A DNA stretch of 12,269 nt, taken from an uncultured Lachnospiraceae bacterium. Lineage in GTDB: Bacteria; Bacillota_A; Clostridia; Lachnospirales; Lachnospiraceae. Within the stretch, counting starts at the first letter, position 1; every line of letters begins with the position of its first letter. Positions 1-6,210 of the stretch are shown piece by piece. The notes under the pieces were generated by a model. The model made no database searches and was not told the DNA's origin. It saw nothing but the letters and a program-made list of their open reading frames with translations. The stretch lies in contig CACZQE010000318.1 in assembly GCA_902783205.1 (NCBI GenBank), forward strand, positions 1-12,269, in the 5' to 3' direction. Position numbers and translations under genes: made by a program.

Positions 1-86
1 CTGTCCCGGCGAGCATAGCCTTTGTTCCCGCAGCTGCGGGAATGATCCTTGCAGGCCAGGTGGTTAGGGATTTGACCGGGAAATAG
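1..86 (+). CDS. tcdA: C-terminal end of tRNA threonylcarbamoyladenosine dehydratase (TcdA/YgdL type), partial
   Basis: Only the last 27 codons are present, read in the frame starting at base 3 and ending with TAG at 84-86. The residues read SIAFVPAAAGMILAGQVVRDL. This matches the C-terminal pattern I remember for the TcdA/CsdL branch of the ThiF/MoeB/E1-like family, where a 'PGSISFVPSVAGLILAGEVIKDL'-like segment precedes the stop. Members of that family use ATP to cyclise N6-threonylcarbamoyladenosine at tRNA position 37 into its cyclic form. The catalytic and nucleotide-binding parts lie outside the window, so the call rests on this tail alone. Another ThiF-family E1-like protein is the main alternative. 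The next gene starts 43 bp downstream in the same direction with no visible terminator between, so co-transcription is plausible. Confidence 0.6.
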   Translation, partial: VPASIAFVPAAAGMILAGQVVRDLTGK

Positions 87-129
87 CGGATCAGCCGCAT
101 ATGCCGGCCAATTCCGGAGGAGAAGAAGA

Positions 130-582
130 ATGGAAAATTATGATGGACAAATCAAAAGAATCCGGGAGTTCAGCAGATTTTATCTCCCTCTGGTTGCACC
201 TTACGGAAACCGGTATTTTGGGAGCGACTACTCGGTTACGGAAGCCCGGATTCTGTTTGAAATTGATGAGAATGAAGGCTGTACCAGCTCTTCCATCGTG
301 AAGGCTCTGAATGTTGATAAGAGCTATCTTTCCCGTATTTTAAAGGATTTTGAAAAGAAGGGATTTCTCAGGAAGACTCCCATGCCTTCTGACAGGAGAT
401 CCTATGAACTTCATCTGACGGAGGAAGGGAAAAAGACTACAGCGGATATCAATGAGAGAGTTGATTCCAGGATGAGGGTAATTGTCAGCCGGCTTACCGA
501 TGAAGAGTGGGACAAGGTTGACAGTGCCTTGGACATTGTCAAGGATCTCTTCAGTAAAAAGGAGAATCAGCCCGGTAAGTGA
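130..582 (+). CDS. MarR-family winged-helix transcriptional regulator
   Basis: The protein has 150 residues, the usual size for a stand-alone MarR regulator. A dimerisation helix region occupies about residues 1-33, a winged helix-turn-helix about 34-100, and a C-terminal dimerisation helix the rest. The recognition helix is around NVDKSYLSRILKDFEKKG (61-78), and the wing carries the family pattern DRRSYELHLTEEG (88-100). MarR proteins bind palindromic operators as dimers and usually release DNA on binding a small ligand or on oxidation; nothing here shows the ligand. The single Cys51 is not in a position I can link to redox sensing. The start at 130 is supported by GGAGG at 116-120, nine bases upstream. 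It follows the TcdA gene by 43 bp and precedes a strong promoter for pgcA. A possible target is its own operon or pgcA, but no convincing operator is visible. This N-terminal module is sometimes fused to an acetyltransferase in Clostridia; no such fusion exists here. Confidence 0.88.
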   Translation: MENYDGQIKRIREFSRFYLPLVAPYGNRYFGSDYSVTEARILFEIDENEGCTSSSIVKALNVDKSYLSRILKDFEKKGFLRKTPMPSDRRSYELHLTEEGKKTTADINERVDSRMRVIVSRLTDEEWDKVDSALDIVKDLFSKKENQPGK

Positions 583-592
583 GACGGTCTGA

Positions 593-621
593 TTGACAAG
601 GAAACAGGCAGACAGTATAAT
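593..621 (+). promoter_or_regulatory. Consensus sigma-A promoter for pgcA
   Basis: A perfect -35 TTGACA (593-598) and a perfect -10 TATAAT (616-621) are separated by exactly 17 bases. The predicted start of transcription is near 628, giving a leader of about 90 nt before the pgcA ATG. The -35 lies only 10 bp after the MarR stop. The match to consensus suggests strong, largely constitutive expression unless a repressor intervenes. Confidence 0.88.
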
Positions 622-719
622 TTATTTAAAGAAACTTGAAATGAAAGGCAGTCTTCTTCTAATCTTTAAAGGGGATGCGGAGGCTGCCTTATATTCAGGA
701 AAGGATAAGGTAGGGCAGG

Positions 720-2402
720 ATGTATCAGGATGAGTTCAAACGTTGGCTGGAAGCGGATCTGATTGATTTTGATCTGAAAAAAGAGCTTCAGGATATCGAA
801 GGTGACGACGAAGCGATCAAGGATCGTTTTGCGGTAGCGCTTAAGTTTGGTACGGCAGGCTTGAGAGGAACCCTTGGTGCAGGTACAAACCGGATGAATA
901 TCTGGGTTGTAAGGCAGGCAACACAGGGCGTGGCAGACTGGGTTAAGACACAGGGTGGAAGCCAGACTGTTGCAATCAGCTATGACAGCCGTCTTAAAGG
1001 ATGGAATTTTGCAAGGGACGCAGCAGGCGTGCTTGCGGCAAACGGAATCAATGTAAGAATCTACGACGAGCTGATGCCGGTACCGGCATTGAGCTTTGCA
1101 ACCCGTTATTATTCCTGCAACGCAGGAATCATGGTAACAGCATCCCACAATCCGGCACAGTATAACGGATACAAGGCATACGGTCCGGACGGATGCCAGA
1201 TGACAGACGATGCAGCGGCAGTAGTATATGAATCTATTCAGAATACAGACGTTCTGACCGGTGCAAAGTATATGTCCTTTGCGGAAGGTGTTGAAAAAGG
1301 CCTCATTAAATTTGTAGGGGATGACTGCAAGGACGCTTTCTATGCGGCAATTGAGGAAAGACAGGTACGTCCGGGTCTGTGCAAGACCGCAGGGCTCAAA
1401 CTGGTATACTCTCCGCTGAACGGTACCGGCCTGGTGCCCGTAACACGTGTTCTGCAGGATATCGGAATCACGGACATCACCATCGTTCCGGAGCAGGAGT
1501 ATCCCAATGGATATTTCACCACCTGTTCCTATCCGAATCCGGAGATTTTCGCAGCACTGGAAAAAGGTCTTGCTCTTGCTAAAGAAGTGGGCGCTGACCT
1601 TATGCTGGCAACAGACCCGGACGCAGACCGTGTAGGTATCGCCATGAAATGTCCGGACGGCAGCTATGAGCTGGTTTCCGGCAATGAGATGGGTGTTCTT
1701 CTCCTCGACTATATCTGTGCGGGAAGAATTGAAAAGGGCACCCTGCCTGAGAAACCCGTTGCAGTAATGTCTATCGTATCCACGCCTCTGGCTGATGCAG
1801 TGGCAGAGCATTACGGTGTAGAGCTCAGACATACACTGACAGGCTTCAAGTGGATCGGCGACCAGATCGCAGGTCTTGAGGCAGACGGAGAGGTTGACCG
1901 CTTCATCTTCGGATTCGAGGAGAGTTACGGATACCTGGCAGGCCCCTATGTAAGGGACAAGGATGCCGTTATCGGCTCCATGCTGATCTGTGAGATGGCT
2001 GCTTACTATCGCAGCATCGGATCCTCCATCAAGCAGCGTCTGGAAGAGATTTACGCAGAATACGGCCGTTACCTCAACAAGGTTGACAGCTATGAGTTCC
2101 CCGGACTTTCCGGAATGGATAAAATGTCCGGCATCATGGCAGACCTGCGCAGCGAGCCGCCCACAGACTTTGGCGGAAAGAAGATCGCTAAGGTAACAGA
2201 CTATACCAAGCCCGAGGAGACAGGTCTTCCCAAGGCAAACGTACTGATCTACACTCTGGAGGATGGCTCCAGCGTAGTGGTACGTCCTTCCGGAACAGAG
2301 CCCAAGATCAAGGCTTACTATACAACCCTCGGAAAGGATCTGGAAGAGGCTCAGGCAATGAAAGACGAACTTGCGAAAGCAATCGAGCCCATCTTTGCTT
2401 AA
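720..2402 (+). CDS. pgcA: Phosphoglucomutase / alpha-D-phosphohexomutase (PgcA type)
   Basis: The protein has 560 residues, typical for the bacterial PgcA-type phosphohexomutases that interconvert glucose-6-phosphate and glucose-1-phosphate in the cytoplasm. All four family motifs are intact. The phosphoserine loop TASHNP (140-145) has catalytic Ser142, and the metal-binding loop DPDADR is at 299-304. The sugar-recognition loop GFEESYG is at 398-404, and the phosphate-binding RPSGTEPK is at 522-529. The N-terminal FGTAGLRG (43-50) fits the same branch. Glucose-1-phosphate feeds UDP-glucose synthesis and hence wall polymers, which fits galE further downstream. The ATG at 720 is preceded by purine-rich AAGGATAAGG (701-710); no later start would keep the N-terminal domain. 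It is a one-gene transcription unit with its own promoter (593-621) and terminator (2471-2502). Phosphomannomutase activity cannot be excluded from motifs alone. Confidence 0.93.
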   Translation: MYQDEFKRWLEADLIDFDLKKELQDIEGDDEAIKDRFAVALKFGTAGLRGTLGAGTNRMNIWVVRQATQGVADWVKTQGGSQTVAISYDSRLKGWNFARDAAGVLAANGINVRIYDELMPVPALSFATRYYSCNAGIMVTASHNPAQYNGYKAYGPDGCQMTDDAAAVVYESIQNTDVLTGAKYMSFAEGVEKGLIKFVGDDCKDAFYAAIEERQVRPGLCKTAGLKLVYSPLNGTGLVPVTRVLQDIGITDITIVPEQEYPNGYFTTCSYPNPEIFAALEKGLALAKEVGADLMLATDPDADRVGIAMKCPDGSYELVSGNEMGVLLLDYICAGRIEKGTLPEKPVAVMSIVSTPLADAVAEHYGVELRHTLTGFKWIGDQIAGLEADGEVDRFIFGFEESYGYLAGPYVRDKDAVIGSMLICEMAAYYRSIGSSIKQRLEEIYAEYGRYLNKVDSYEFPGLSGMDKMSGIMADLRSEPPTDFGGKKIAKVTDYTKPEETGLPKANVLIYTLEDGSSVVVRPSGTEPKIKAYYTTLGKDLEEAQAMKDELAKAIEPIFA

Positions 2403-2470
2403 GCCGGATTATCAGAGCAGGTAACCTGCAGCCGGTCAGGCCTGCAGATGACTGAAATATAAGATAAGCT

Positions 2471-2502
2471 GAGTGCCGTGGTAACCGCGGCACTCTTTTT
2501 TT
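2471..2502 (+). terminator. Rho-independent terminator after pgcA
   Basis: An 11-bp stem (GAGTGCCGTGG, 2471-2481, with CCGCGGCACTC, 2485-2495, one G-U-type pair) closes on a three-base loop TAA. It is followed directly by seven T (2496-2502). It lies 68 bp after the pgcA stop and just before the maf promoter, so it separates the two units. Confidence 0.9.
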
Positions 2503-2513
2503 GATATTTACGG

Positions 2514-2543
2514 TTTACAAAGCAGAGCCTGATGGGATATAAT
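2514..2543 (+). promoter_or_regulatory. Sigma-A promoter for maf-lysA unit
   Basis: TTTACA (2514-2519) and a perfect TATAAT (2538-2543) are separated by 18 bases. It starts 12 bp after the pgcA terminator T-run and lies about 50 bp upstream of the maf start codon. Confidence 0.75.
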
Positions 2544-2594
2544 AATGCGGTGTATGTAAAAAAACTAATAATTATGCAGGAAGAAGGATAGATC

Positions 2595-3200
2595 ATGAAG
2601 ATCATACTTGCGTCAGGTTCTCCCAGAAGAAAAGAACTCCTGTCCCAGGCAGGCTATACATTTGAGGTGCGCATCAGCAATGCGGATGAAAATGTAGCTC
2701 CCGGAAATCCCAGAGATATGGTGGAAGAACTTGCAAGAAGGAAAGCCATGGCTGTAGCCGATGAAATCTGCGCATCCGGACTGAAAGATACAGTGCTGGT
2801 AATCGGTGCGGATACGGTGGTGGTTCTGGACGGGGAGATTCTGGGAAAGCCTGCGGACGAAGAGGATGCATTTGATATGCTGACCAGACTGTCCGGCAGG
2901 ACCCATCAGGTAGATACCGGTGTGGCCGGCATTGTGATCAGAAACGGCCAGATAGAGCGGGTGACAGGATTCTCAGAGGAGACCGATGTGACCATGCGTC
3001 CTGTAAAGGACAGGGAGATCCGTGATTATATCGCCTGCGGAGAGCCCATGGACAAGGCAGGAGCCTACGGGATCCAGGGCCGCGCGGCAATCTTCATTTC
3101 TTCCATCTGCGGTGATTATTATAATGTGGTTGGACTGCCCCTGTGCGCAGTCGTTCAGATGATCATGAAAGCTGAAACTCTATTTCAGGAAAGGATATAA
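2595..3200 (+). CDS. maf: Maf-family nucleotide pyrophosphatase (septum formation protein Maf)
   Basis: The protein has 201 residues, a normal Maf length. The signature SGSPRRKELL is at 7-16, GADTVV with conserved Asp73 at 71-76, and GKP at 84-86. SGRTHQV is at 100-106, EPMDKAGAYGIQG at 150-162, and GDYYNVVGLPL at 173-183. Maf proteins hydrolyse non-canonical or excess nucleoside triphosphates to the monophosphate and pyrophosphate. The DTV and GIQG context resembles the dTTP/UTP-preferring YhdE/Bacillus Maf subgroup rather than the YceF subgroup; that subgroup call is from memory of the family. Over-expression of Maf is known to block division in Bacillus. The start is supported by AGGAAGAAGG (2578-2587), seven bases upstream. 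The lysA-like gene begins only three bases after the stop, so the two are almost certainly co-transcribed and translationally coupled. Confidence 0.93.
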   Translation: MKIILASGSPRRKELLSQAGYTFEVRISNADENVAPGNPRDMVEELARRKAMAVADEICASGLKDTVLVIGADTVVVLDGEILGKPADEEDAFDMLTRLSGRTHQVDTGVAGIVIRNGQIERVTGFSEETDVTMRPVKDREIRDYIACGEPMDKAGAYGIQGRAAIFISSICGDYYNVVGLPLCAVVQMIMKAETLFQERI

Positions 3201-3203
3201 ACT

Positions 3204-4457
3204 ATGGATAAGAAACCGTTTGTAACAAAAGAACAGCTGGAGGAAATCGTAAAGACCTGTCCGACACCTTTTCATATTTATGATGAGAAAGGCATACGTG
3301 AAACGGCCAGGAATCTGAATAAAGCCTTTTCCTGGAATAAGGGATTCAAAGAGTTTTTCGCGGTCAAGGCGACACCGACGCCGGCTATCCTCCGGATTCT
3401 CAAAGAGGAGGACTGCGGTGTGGACTGTTCATCCCTGACAGAGCTGATCATGAGCGAGCGGTGCGGATTTGCCGACGGCTCCTCCATCATGTTCTCTTCC
3501 AACGAAACACCGGCTGAGGAATTCCTGCTTGCCAAACGTCTGGACGCCATCATCAACCTGGATGACATAAGCCATATTGACTATGTTAAGGAAATCTGCG
3601 GCATTCCGGAGAGGATCTGCTGCCGTTATAATCCGGGCGGATACTTTTCTCTGGGAACAGACATTATGGACAATCCCGGAGATGCCAAATACGGCATGAC
3701 CAAAGCCCAGATTTTTGAATCTTTTAAAAGGCTGAAAAGAGAGGGGGTCAAAGAGTTCGGACTCCACTCATTCCTGGCCAGCAATACAGTCTCCAATGAA
3801 TACTTCCCGACCCTTGCGATCATTCTTTTCCAGCTGGCGGTGGAGATTAAAGAGAACCTGGATATTGATGTGAGCTTTGTGAATCTTTCAGGAGGCGTAG
3901 GTATTCCCTACACACCGGATCAGGAGCCAAATGACATATTTGCCATCGGCCAGGGAGTGCGCCAGGCTTTCGAAGAGATACTCGTGCCGGCAGGCCTGGG
4001 CGACGTGAAGATTTATACGGAACTTGGACGCTACATGCTGGGACCCCACGGACACCTGGTTACAAAAGCTATCCACGAGAAGCACATTTATAAAGACTAC
4101 ATCGGTGTGGACGCGACTGCCTGCAACCTGATGAGGCCGGCCATGTACGGAGCTTATCATCACATTACTGTAATGGGAAAAGAAGATGCCCCCTGTGATC
4201 ATGTCTATGATGTGGTGGGATCTCTCTGCGAAAACAATGACAAGTTTGCCATCGACAGAAAACTGCCGGAGATAGAAAAAGGAGATCTCATTGTCATTCA
4301 TGACACAGGTGCGCACGGATTTGCCATGGGTTATAATTATAACGGCAAGCTGAAAAGCGCGGAGATTCTTCTCCAGGAAGACGGGGGATTCAGGATGATC
4401 CGCCGGGCAGAGACGGTGGAGGATTATTTTGCGACCCTGGAAGGATTTGAATTCTAG
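3204..4457 (+). CDS. lysA: Fold-type III PLP-dependent decarboxylase, diaminopimelate decarboxylase (LysA) family, variant
   Basis: The protein has 417 residues, as expected for diaminopimelate decarboxylases, which convert meso-diaminopimelate to L-lysine in the last step of lysine synthesis. An N-terminal alanine-racemase-like barrel carries the Schiff-base lysine in FFAVKAT (Lys55), the phosphate loop SGGVGIPY (229-236) and ELGRYMLGP (273-281). The C-terminal domain shows RPAMYGAYHH (311-320), GSLCENND with Cys342-Glu343 (339-346), and the GAHGFAMGYNYNG block (369-381). The oddity is the segment GLHSFLASN (186-194). Typical LysA proteins read GLHCHIGSQ here, so the usual PLP-stacking histidine is a phenylalanine (Phe190). 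Such a variant may be a recognised clostridial branch, but its substrate is less certain than the LysA name implies; another basic amino acid decarboxylase is possible. It starts three bases after maf and ends at a hairpin shared with a convergent regulator gene. Confidence 0.78.
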   Translation: MDKKPFVTKEQLEEIVKTCPTPFHIYDEKGIRETARNLNKAFSWNKGFKEFFAVKATPTPAILRILKEEDCGVDCSSLTELIMSERCGFADGSSIMFSSNETPAEEFLLAKRLDAIINLDDISHIDYVKEICGIPERICCRYNPGGYFSLGTDIMDNPGDAKYGMTKAQIFESFKRLKREGVKEFGLHSFLASNTVSNEYFPTLAIILFQLAVEIKENLDIDVSFVNLSGGVGIPYTPDQEPNDIFAIGQGVRQAFEEILVPAGLGDVKIYTELGRYMLGPHGHLVTKAIHEKHIYKDYIGVDATACNLMRPAMYGAYHHITVMGKEDAPCDHVYDVVGSLCENNDKFAIDRKLPEIEKGDLIVIHDTGAHGFAMGYNYNGKLKSAEILLQEDGGFRMIRRAETVEDYFATLEGFEF

Positions 4458-4491
4458 AAAGAGACCTTCCGGACATACAAAGAAATAGTAT

Positions 4492-4824
4492 TCAGAGAAA
4501 AGAGCGGATGATCTGTAGAATCTGCTCTTTTGCTTTGCCGTCGCATTTTCTTACCTCTACAAGGATCTGGCTGTCGATCGCCGAAGAGGGATTGATGCAG
4601 TCCGAGGCCATTATGTAGTCCAGTGTGACTCCCAGCGCATTGCAGATTTTCACCAGCGTTTCCAGAGAAACCTTTGTGTGGCAGTTCTCGATATTGCTGA
4701 TATGACTGGCATTGACATTCACCCTTTGGGCCAGAGCTTCCTGGGTGATGTGTTTCAGTTTTCTTTCTCTGCGAATTCTGTTTCCGATTGTCCTGTAGTT
4801 CACCTTTACCAAATCCATTCTCAT
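4492..4824 (-). CDS. Small XRE (Cro/CI-type) helix-turn-helix regulator
   Basis: A compact DNA-binding protein of 110 residues from this start. An XRE-type helix-turn-helix spans roughly the first two thirds: TIGNRIRRERKLK, then ITQEALAQRVNVNASHISNIE, then VSLETLVKICNALGVTLDYIM. A 35-40-residue tail of unclear role follows, with no recognisable sensor domain. I chose the ATG at 4824 because AGAGG (4834-4830) lies five bases upstream. An in-frame ATG at 4851 would add nine residues but has only a weak AAGAA in front of it. The gene is convergent with the lysA-like gene and divergent from galE. It could therefore act on the galE region, where an inverted repeat is present at 5041-5065; that link is inference. 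No clear -35/-10 for this gene could be picked out. Confidence 0.85.
   Translation of the reverse strand: MRMDLVKVNYRTIGNRIRRERKLKHITQEALAQRVNVNASHISNIENCHTKVSLETLVKICNALGVTLDYIMASDCINPSSAIDSQILVEVRKCDGKAKEQILQIIRSFL
4497..4531. terminator. Probable bidirectional terminator between lysA-like and XRE genes
   Basis: A nine-pair stem, AGAGCGGAT (4501-4509) with ATCTGCTCT (4520-4528), contains one G-U pair and is flanked by A's on the left and T's on the right (TTTT 4528-4531). It can act in both orientations between the convergent genes. It lies inside the last codons of the minus-strand XRE gene, whose stop is at 4492-4494. The short T-run makes efficiency uncertain. Confidence 0.55.
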
Positions 4825-5008
4825 CAAAGCCTCTGATTCAGATAAATCCATTTCTTATGATTTATTGTAATATTTTTCATCAGGAAATTTAATGATGCAG
4901 ATAAGTATAAACTATGCATACAGATAAAGTTTTTCCAGATAAAGGAAACAGAATTTTGTGAGGCAGGCCGGGCGGACCGGGTGCACAGTGGTATTTTTTC
5001 CCGCCAGA

Positions 5009-5017
5009 TGGTATAAT
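5009..5017 (+). promoter_or_regulatory. Extended -10 promoter for galE
   Basis: TGGTATAAT (5009-5017) is an extended -10 element with a perfect TATAAT at 5012-5017. No good -35 is found 16-18 bases upstream, which is common for extended -10 promoters. Predicted transcription start is near 5024, placing the inverted repeat at 5041-5065 in the early leader. Confidence 0.65.
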
Positions 5018-5040
5018 TGCAGTAATATTTGAAATGCATT

Positions 5041-5065
5041 CCGGTACAGGTGACAAATGTACCGG
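5041..5065. repeat. Perfect inverted repeat in the galE leader (possible operator or RNA hairpin)
   Basis: CCGGTACA (5041-5048) and TGTACCGG (5058-5065) are exact reverse complements separated by nine bases. The element sits downstream of the extended -10 and about 15 bases upstream of the galE ribosome binding site. It has no T-run, so it is not a simple terminator. It could be a repressor operator or a leader-RNA stem. The rest of the 4852-5092 intergenic region is AT-rich near the XRE gene and GC-rich at 4961-4985, with nothing else I can name. Confidence 0.6.
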
Positions 5066-5092
5066 CCCGGCGGGAAAGGAAAGGATAAGACT

Positions 5093-6124
5093 ATGAAGAT
5101 ATTACTGGCAGGCGGAGCAGGATATATCGGCTCCCACACCGCAGTAGATTTACTTGAGGCAGGTCATGAGATCGTGATCGCGGACAATTTTGACAACAGC
5201 TCACCCGAGGCAGTTGCCAGAGTGGAGGAGATCACGGGAAAGAAAACAGCTCTTTATGAGGCAGATGTCAGGGACCCCCGGGCTGTCCGGCCCATTTTCC
5301 GGGACCACCGGATTGACTGTGTCATACATTTTGCCGGACTGAAGGCTGTGGGAGAATCCGTTGAGAAACCTGTCATGTATTACAGGAATAATATTGACAC
5401 CACCCTGACTCTTCTGGAGTGCATGAAGGAAGCAGGGGTAAAGAACATGGTATTTTCTTCCTCGGCCACCGTGTACGGAGAGGAAAATGAATCCCCCTAT
5501 CTGGAGGAAATGAAGCGGGGCACATGCTCCAATCCCTACGGATGGACCAAGGTTATGATGGAGCAGATCCTGACAGACACTGCTGCGGCAGACCCGGAAA
5601 TGAGTGTGATTCTCCTCAGATACTTTAATCCCATCGGAGCTCACCCCTCCGGAAGGATCGGCGAAGATCCTCAGGGAATTCCCAACAATCTGATGCCATA
5701 TGTATCCCAGGTGGCAGTGGGAAGAAGAGATCACCTGACGGTCTTCGGCGGCGATTATCCCACCCCCGACGGTACCTGCCTGCGTGACTACATCCATGTA
5801 ACGGACCTGGCGGCAGGACACCGCAAAGCAGTAGAGTACGCGGCCGGACACAAGGGTGTGGAGATATTCAATCTGGGAACCGGTACCCCTTACAGTGTGC
5901 TGGACATCGTTCATACTTTTGAGGAGGCATCTGGCGTTCCGGTTGCCCACGAGATCGGACCCCGCAGGGCCGGGGACCTGGCCGTGGTTGTGGCCAACGC
6001 CGACAAGGCGGCCCGTGTCCTGGGCTGGAAAGCGGAAAAAGACCTCTATGATATGTGCCGTGACAGCTGGAACTGGCAGAAAAACAACCCCTACGGCTAC
6101 CGGGAGCCCGATGAGAAGGCGTGA
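5093..6124 (+). CDS. galE: UDP-glucose 4-epimerase
   Basis: From this start the protein has 343 residues, the standard GalE length. It interconverts UDP-glucose and UDP-galactose using tightly bound NAD. The Rossmann motif GGAGYIGSH is at residues 7-15. The catalytic set is Ser124 in SSSATVYG (122-129), Tyr149 and Lys153 in NPYGWTK, at the same numbers as I recall for E. coli GalE. RYFNPIGAHPSG, GIPNNLMPY, LRDYIHVTDLA and the C-terminal GRR-like PRRAGD segment are all typical. An in-frame ATG at 5057 would add 12 hydrophilic residues. I reject it because the Rossmann strand begins right at MKILLAGGAG and AAGG (5081-5084) lies eight bases before 5093. It sits downstream of an extended -10 promoter and an inverted repeat. 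It may provide UDP-galactose for the surface glycan genes to its right, or serve galactose catabolism; no other Leloir gene is in the window. Confidence 0.95.
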   Translation: MKILLAGGAGYIGSHTAVDLLEAGHEIVIADNFDNSSPEAVARVEEITGKKTALYEADVRDPRAVRPIFRDHRIDCVIHFAGLKAVGESVEKPVMYYRNNIDTTLTLLECMKEAGVKNMVFSSSATVYGEENESPYLEEMKRGTCSNPYGWTKVMMEQILTDTAAADPEMSVILLRYFNPIGAHPSGRIGEDPQGIPNNLMPYVSQVAVGRRDHLTVFGGDYPTPDGTCLRDYIHVTDLAAGHRKAVEYAAGHKGVEIFNLGTGTPYSVLDIVHTFEEASGVPVAHEIGPRRAGDLAVVVANADKAARVLGWKAEKDLYDMCRDSWNWQKNNPYGYREPDEKA

Positions 6125-6153
6125 TTGACAAAAAGATTGATCTTTTATACAAT
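6125..6153 (+). promoter_or_regulatory. Sigma-A promoter for the adenylate-forming enzyme / flippase unit
   Basis: A perfect -35 TTGACA (6125-6130) begins at the base after the galE stop codon. TACAAT (6148-6153) follows after exactly 17 bases. Predicted start of transcription is near 6160, with a leader of about 50 nt to the ATG at 6211. No terminator separates galE from this promoter, so read-through from galE may also contribute. Confidence 0.8.
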
Positions 6154-6210
6154 GGTGAAGAATTTTTACGATAAAGACTATTCCCGGTATATATTGGAGG
6201 AGACAAGGAT

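Noticed and set aside
94..108. GCATATGC palindrome upstream of the MarR gene as an autoregulatory operator
   Set aside because: The perfect core is only 8 bp and does not extend into matching arms, so it is too weak to call an operator.
666..1832. Long open frame (388 codons) on the minus strand opposite pgcA
   Set aside because: It lies fully within a gene with all phosphohexomutase motifs, its translation is rich in Cys and His with no recognisable domain, and no ribosome binding site precedes it. It is a shadow of the pgcA codon pattern.
2417..2447. Short palindrome GCAGGT-A-ACCTGC and a repeated CCTGCAG after pgcA
   Set aside because: The palindrome has a one-base centre and cannot form a good RNA hairpin. 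Repeats of this size occur by chance, and the real terminator lies 24 bp further on.
4852..5000. A minus-strand promoter for the XRE gene
   Set aside because: TATACT- and TACAAT-like -10 boxes are present, but none has an acceptable -35 at 16-18 bp in this AT-rich stretch, so I could not choose one.
5057..5092. Upstream in-frame ATG for galE at 5057
   Set aside because: It would place 12 polar residues before the Rossmann strand and start inside the inverted repeat. The start at 5093 has a better-placed AAGG and gives the family length.
5201..5950. Open frame of 249 codons on the minus strand opposite galE
   Set aside because: galE has a full set of catalytic residues in the other frame; the antisense product resembles nothing.
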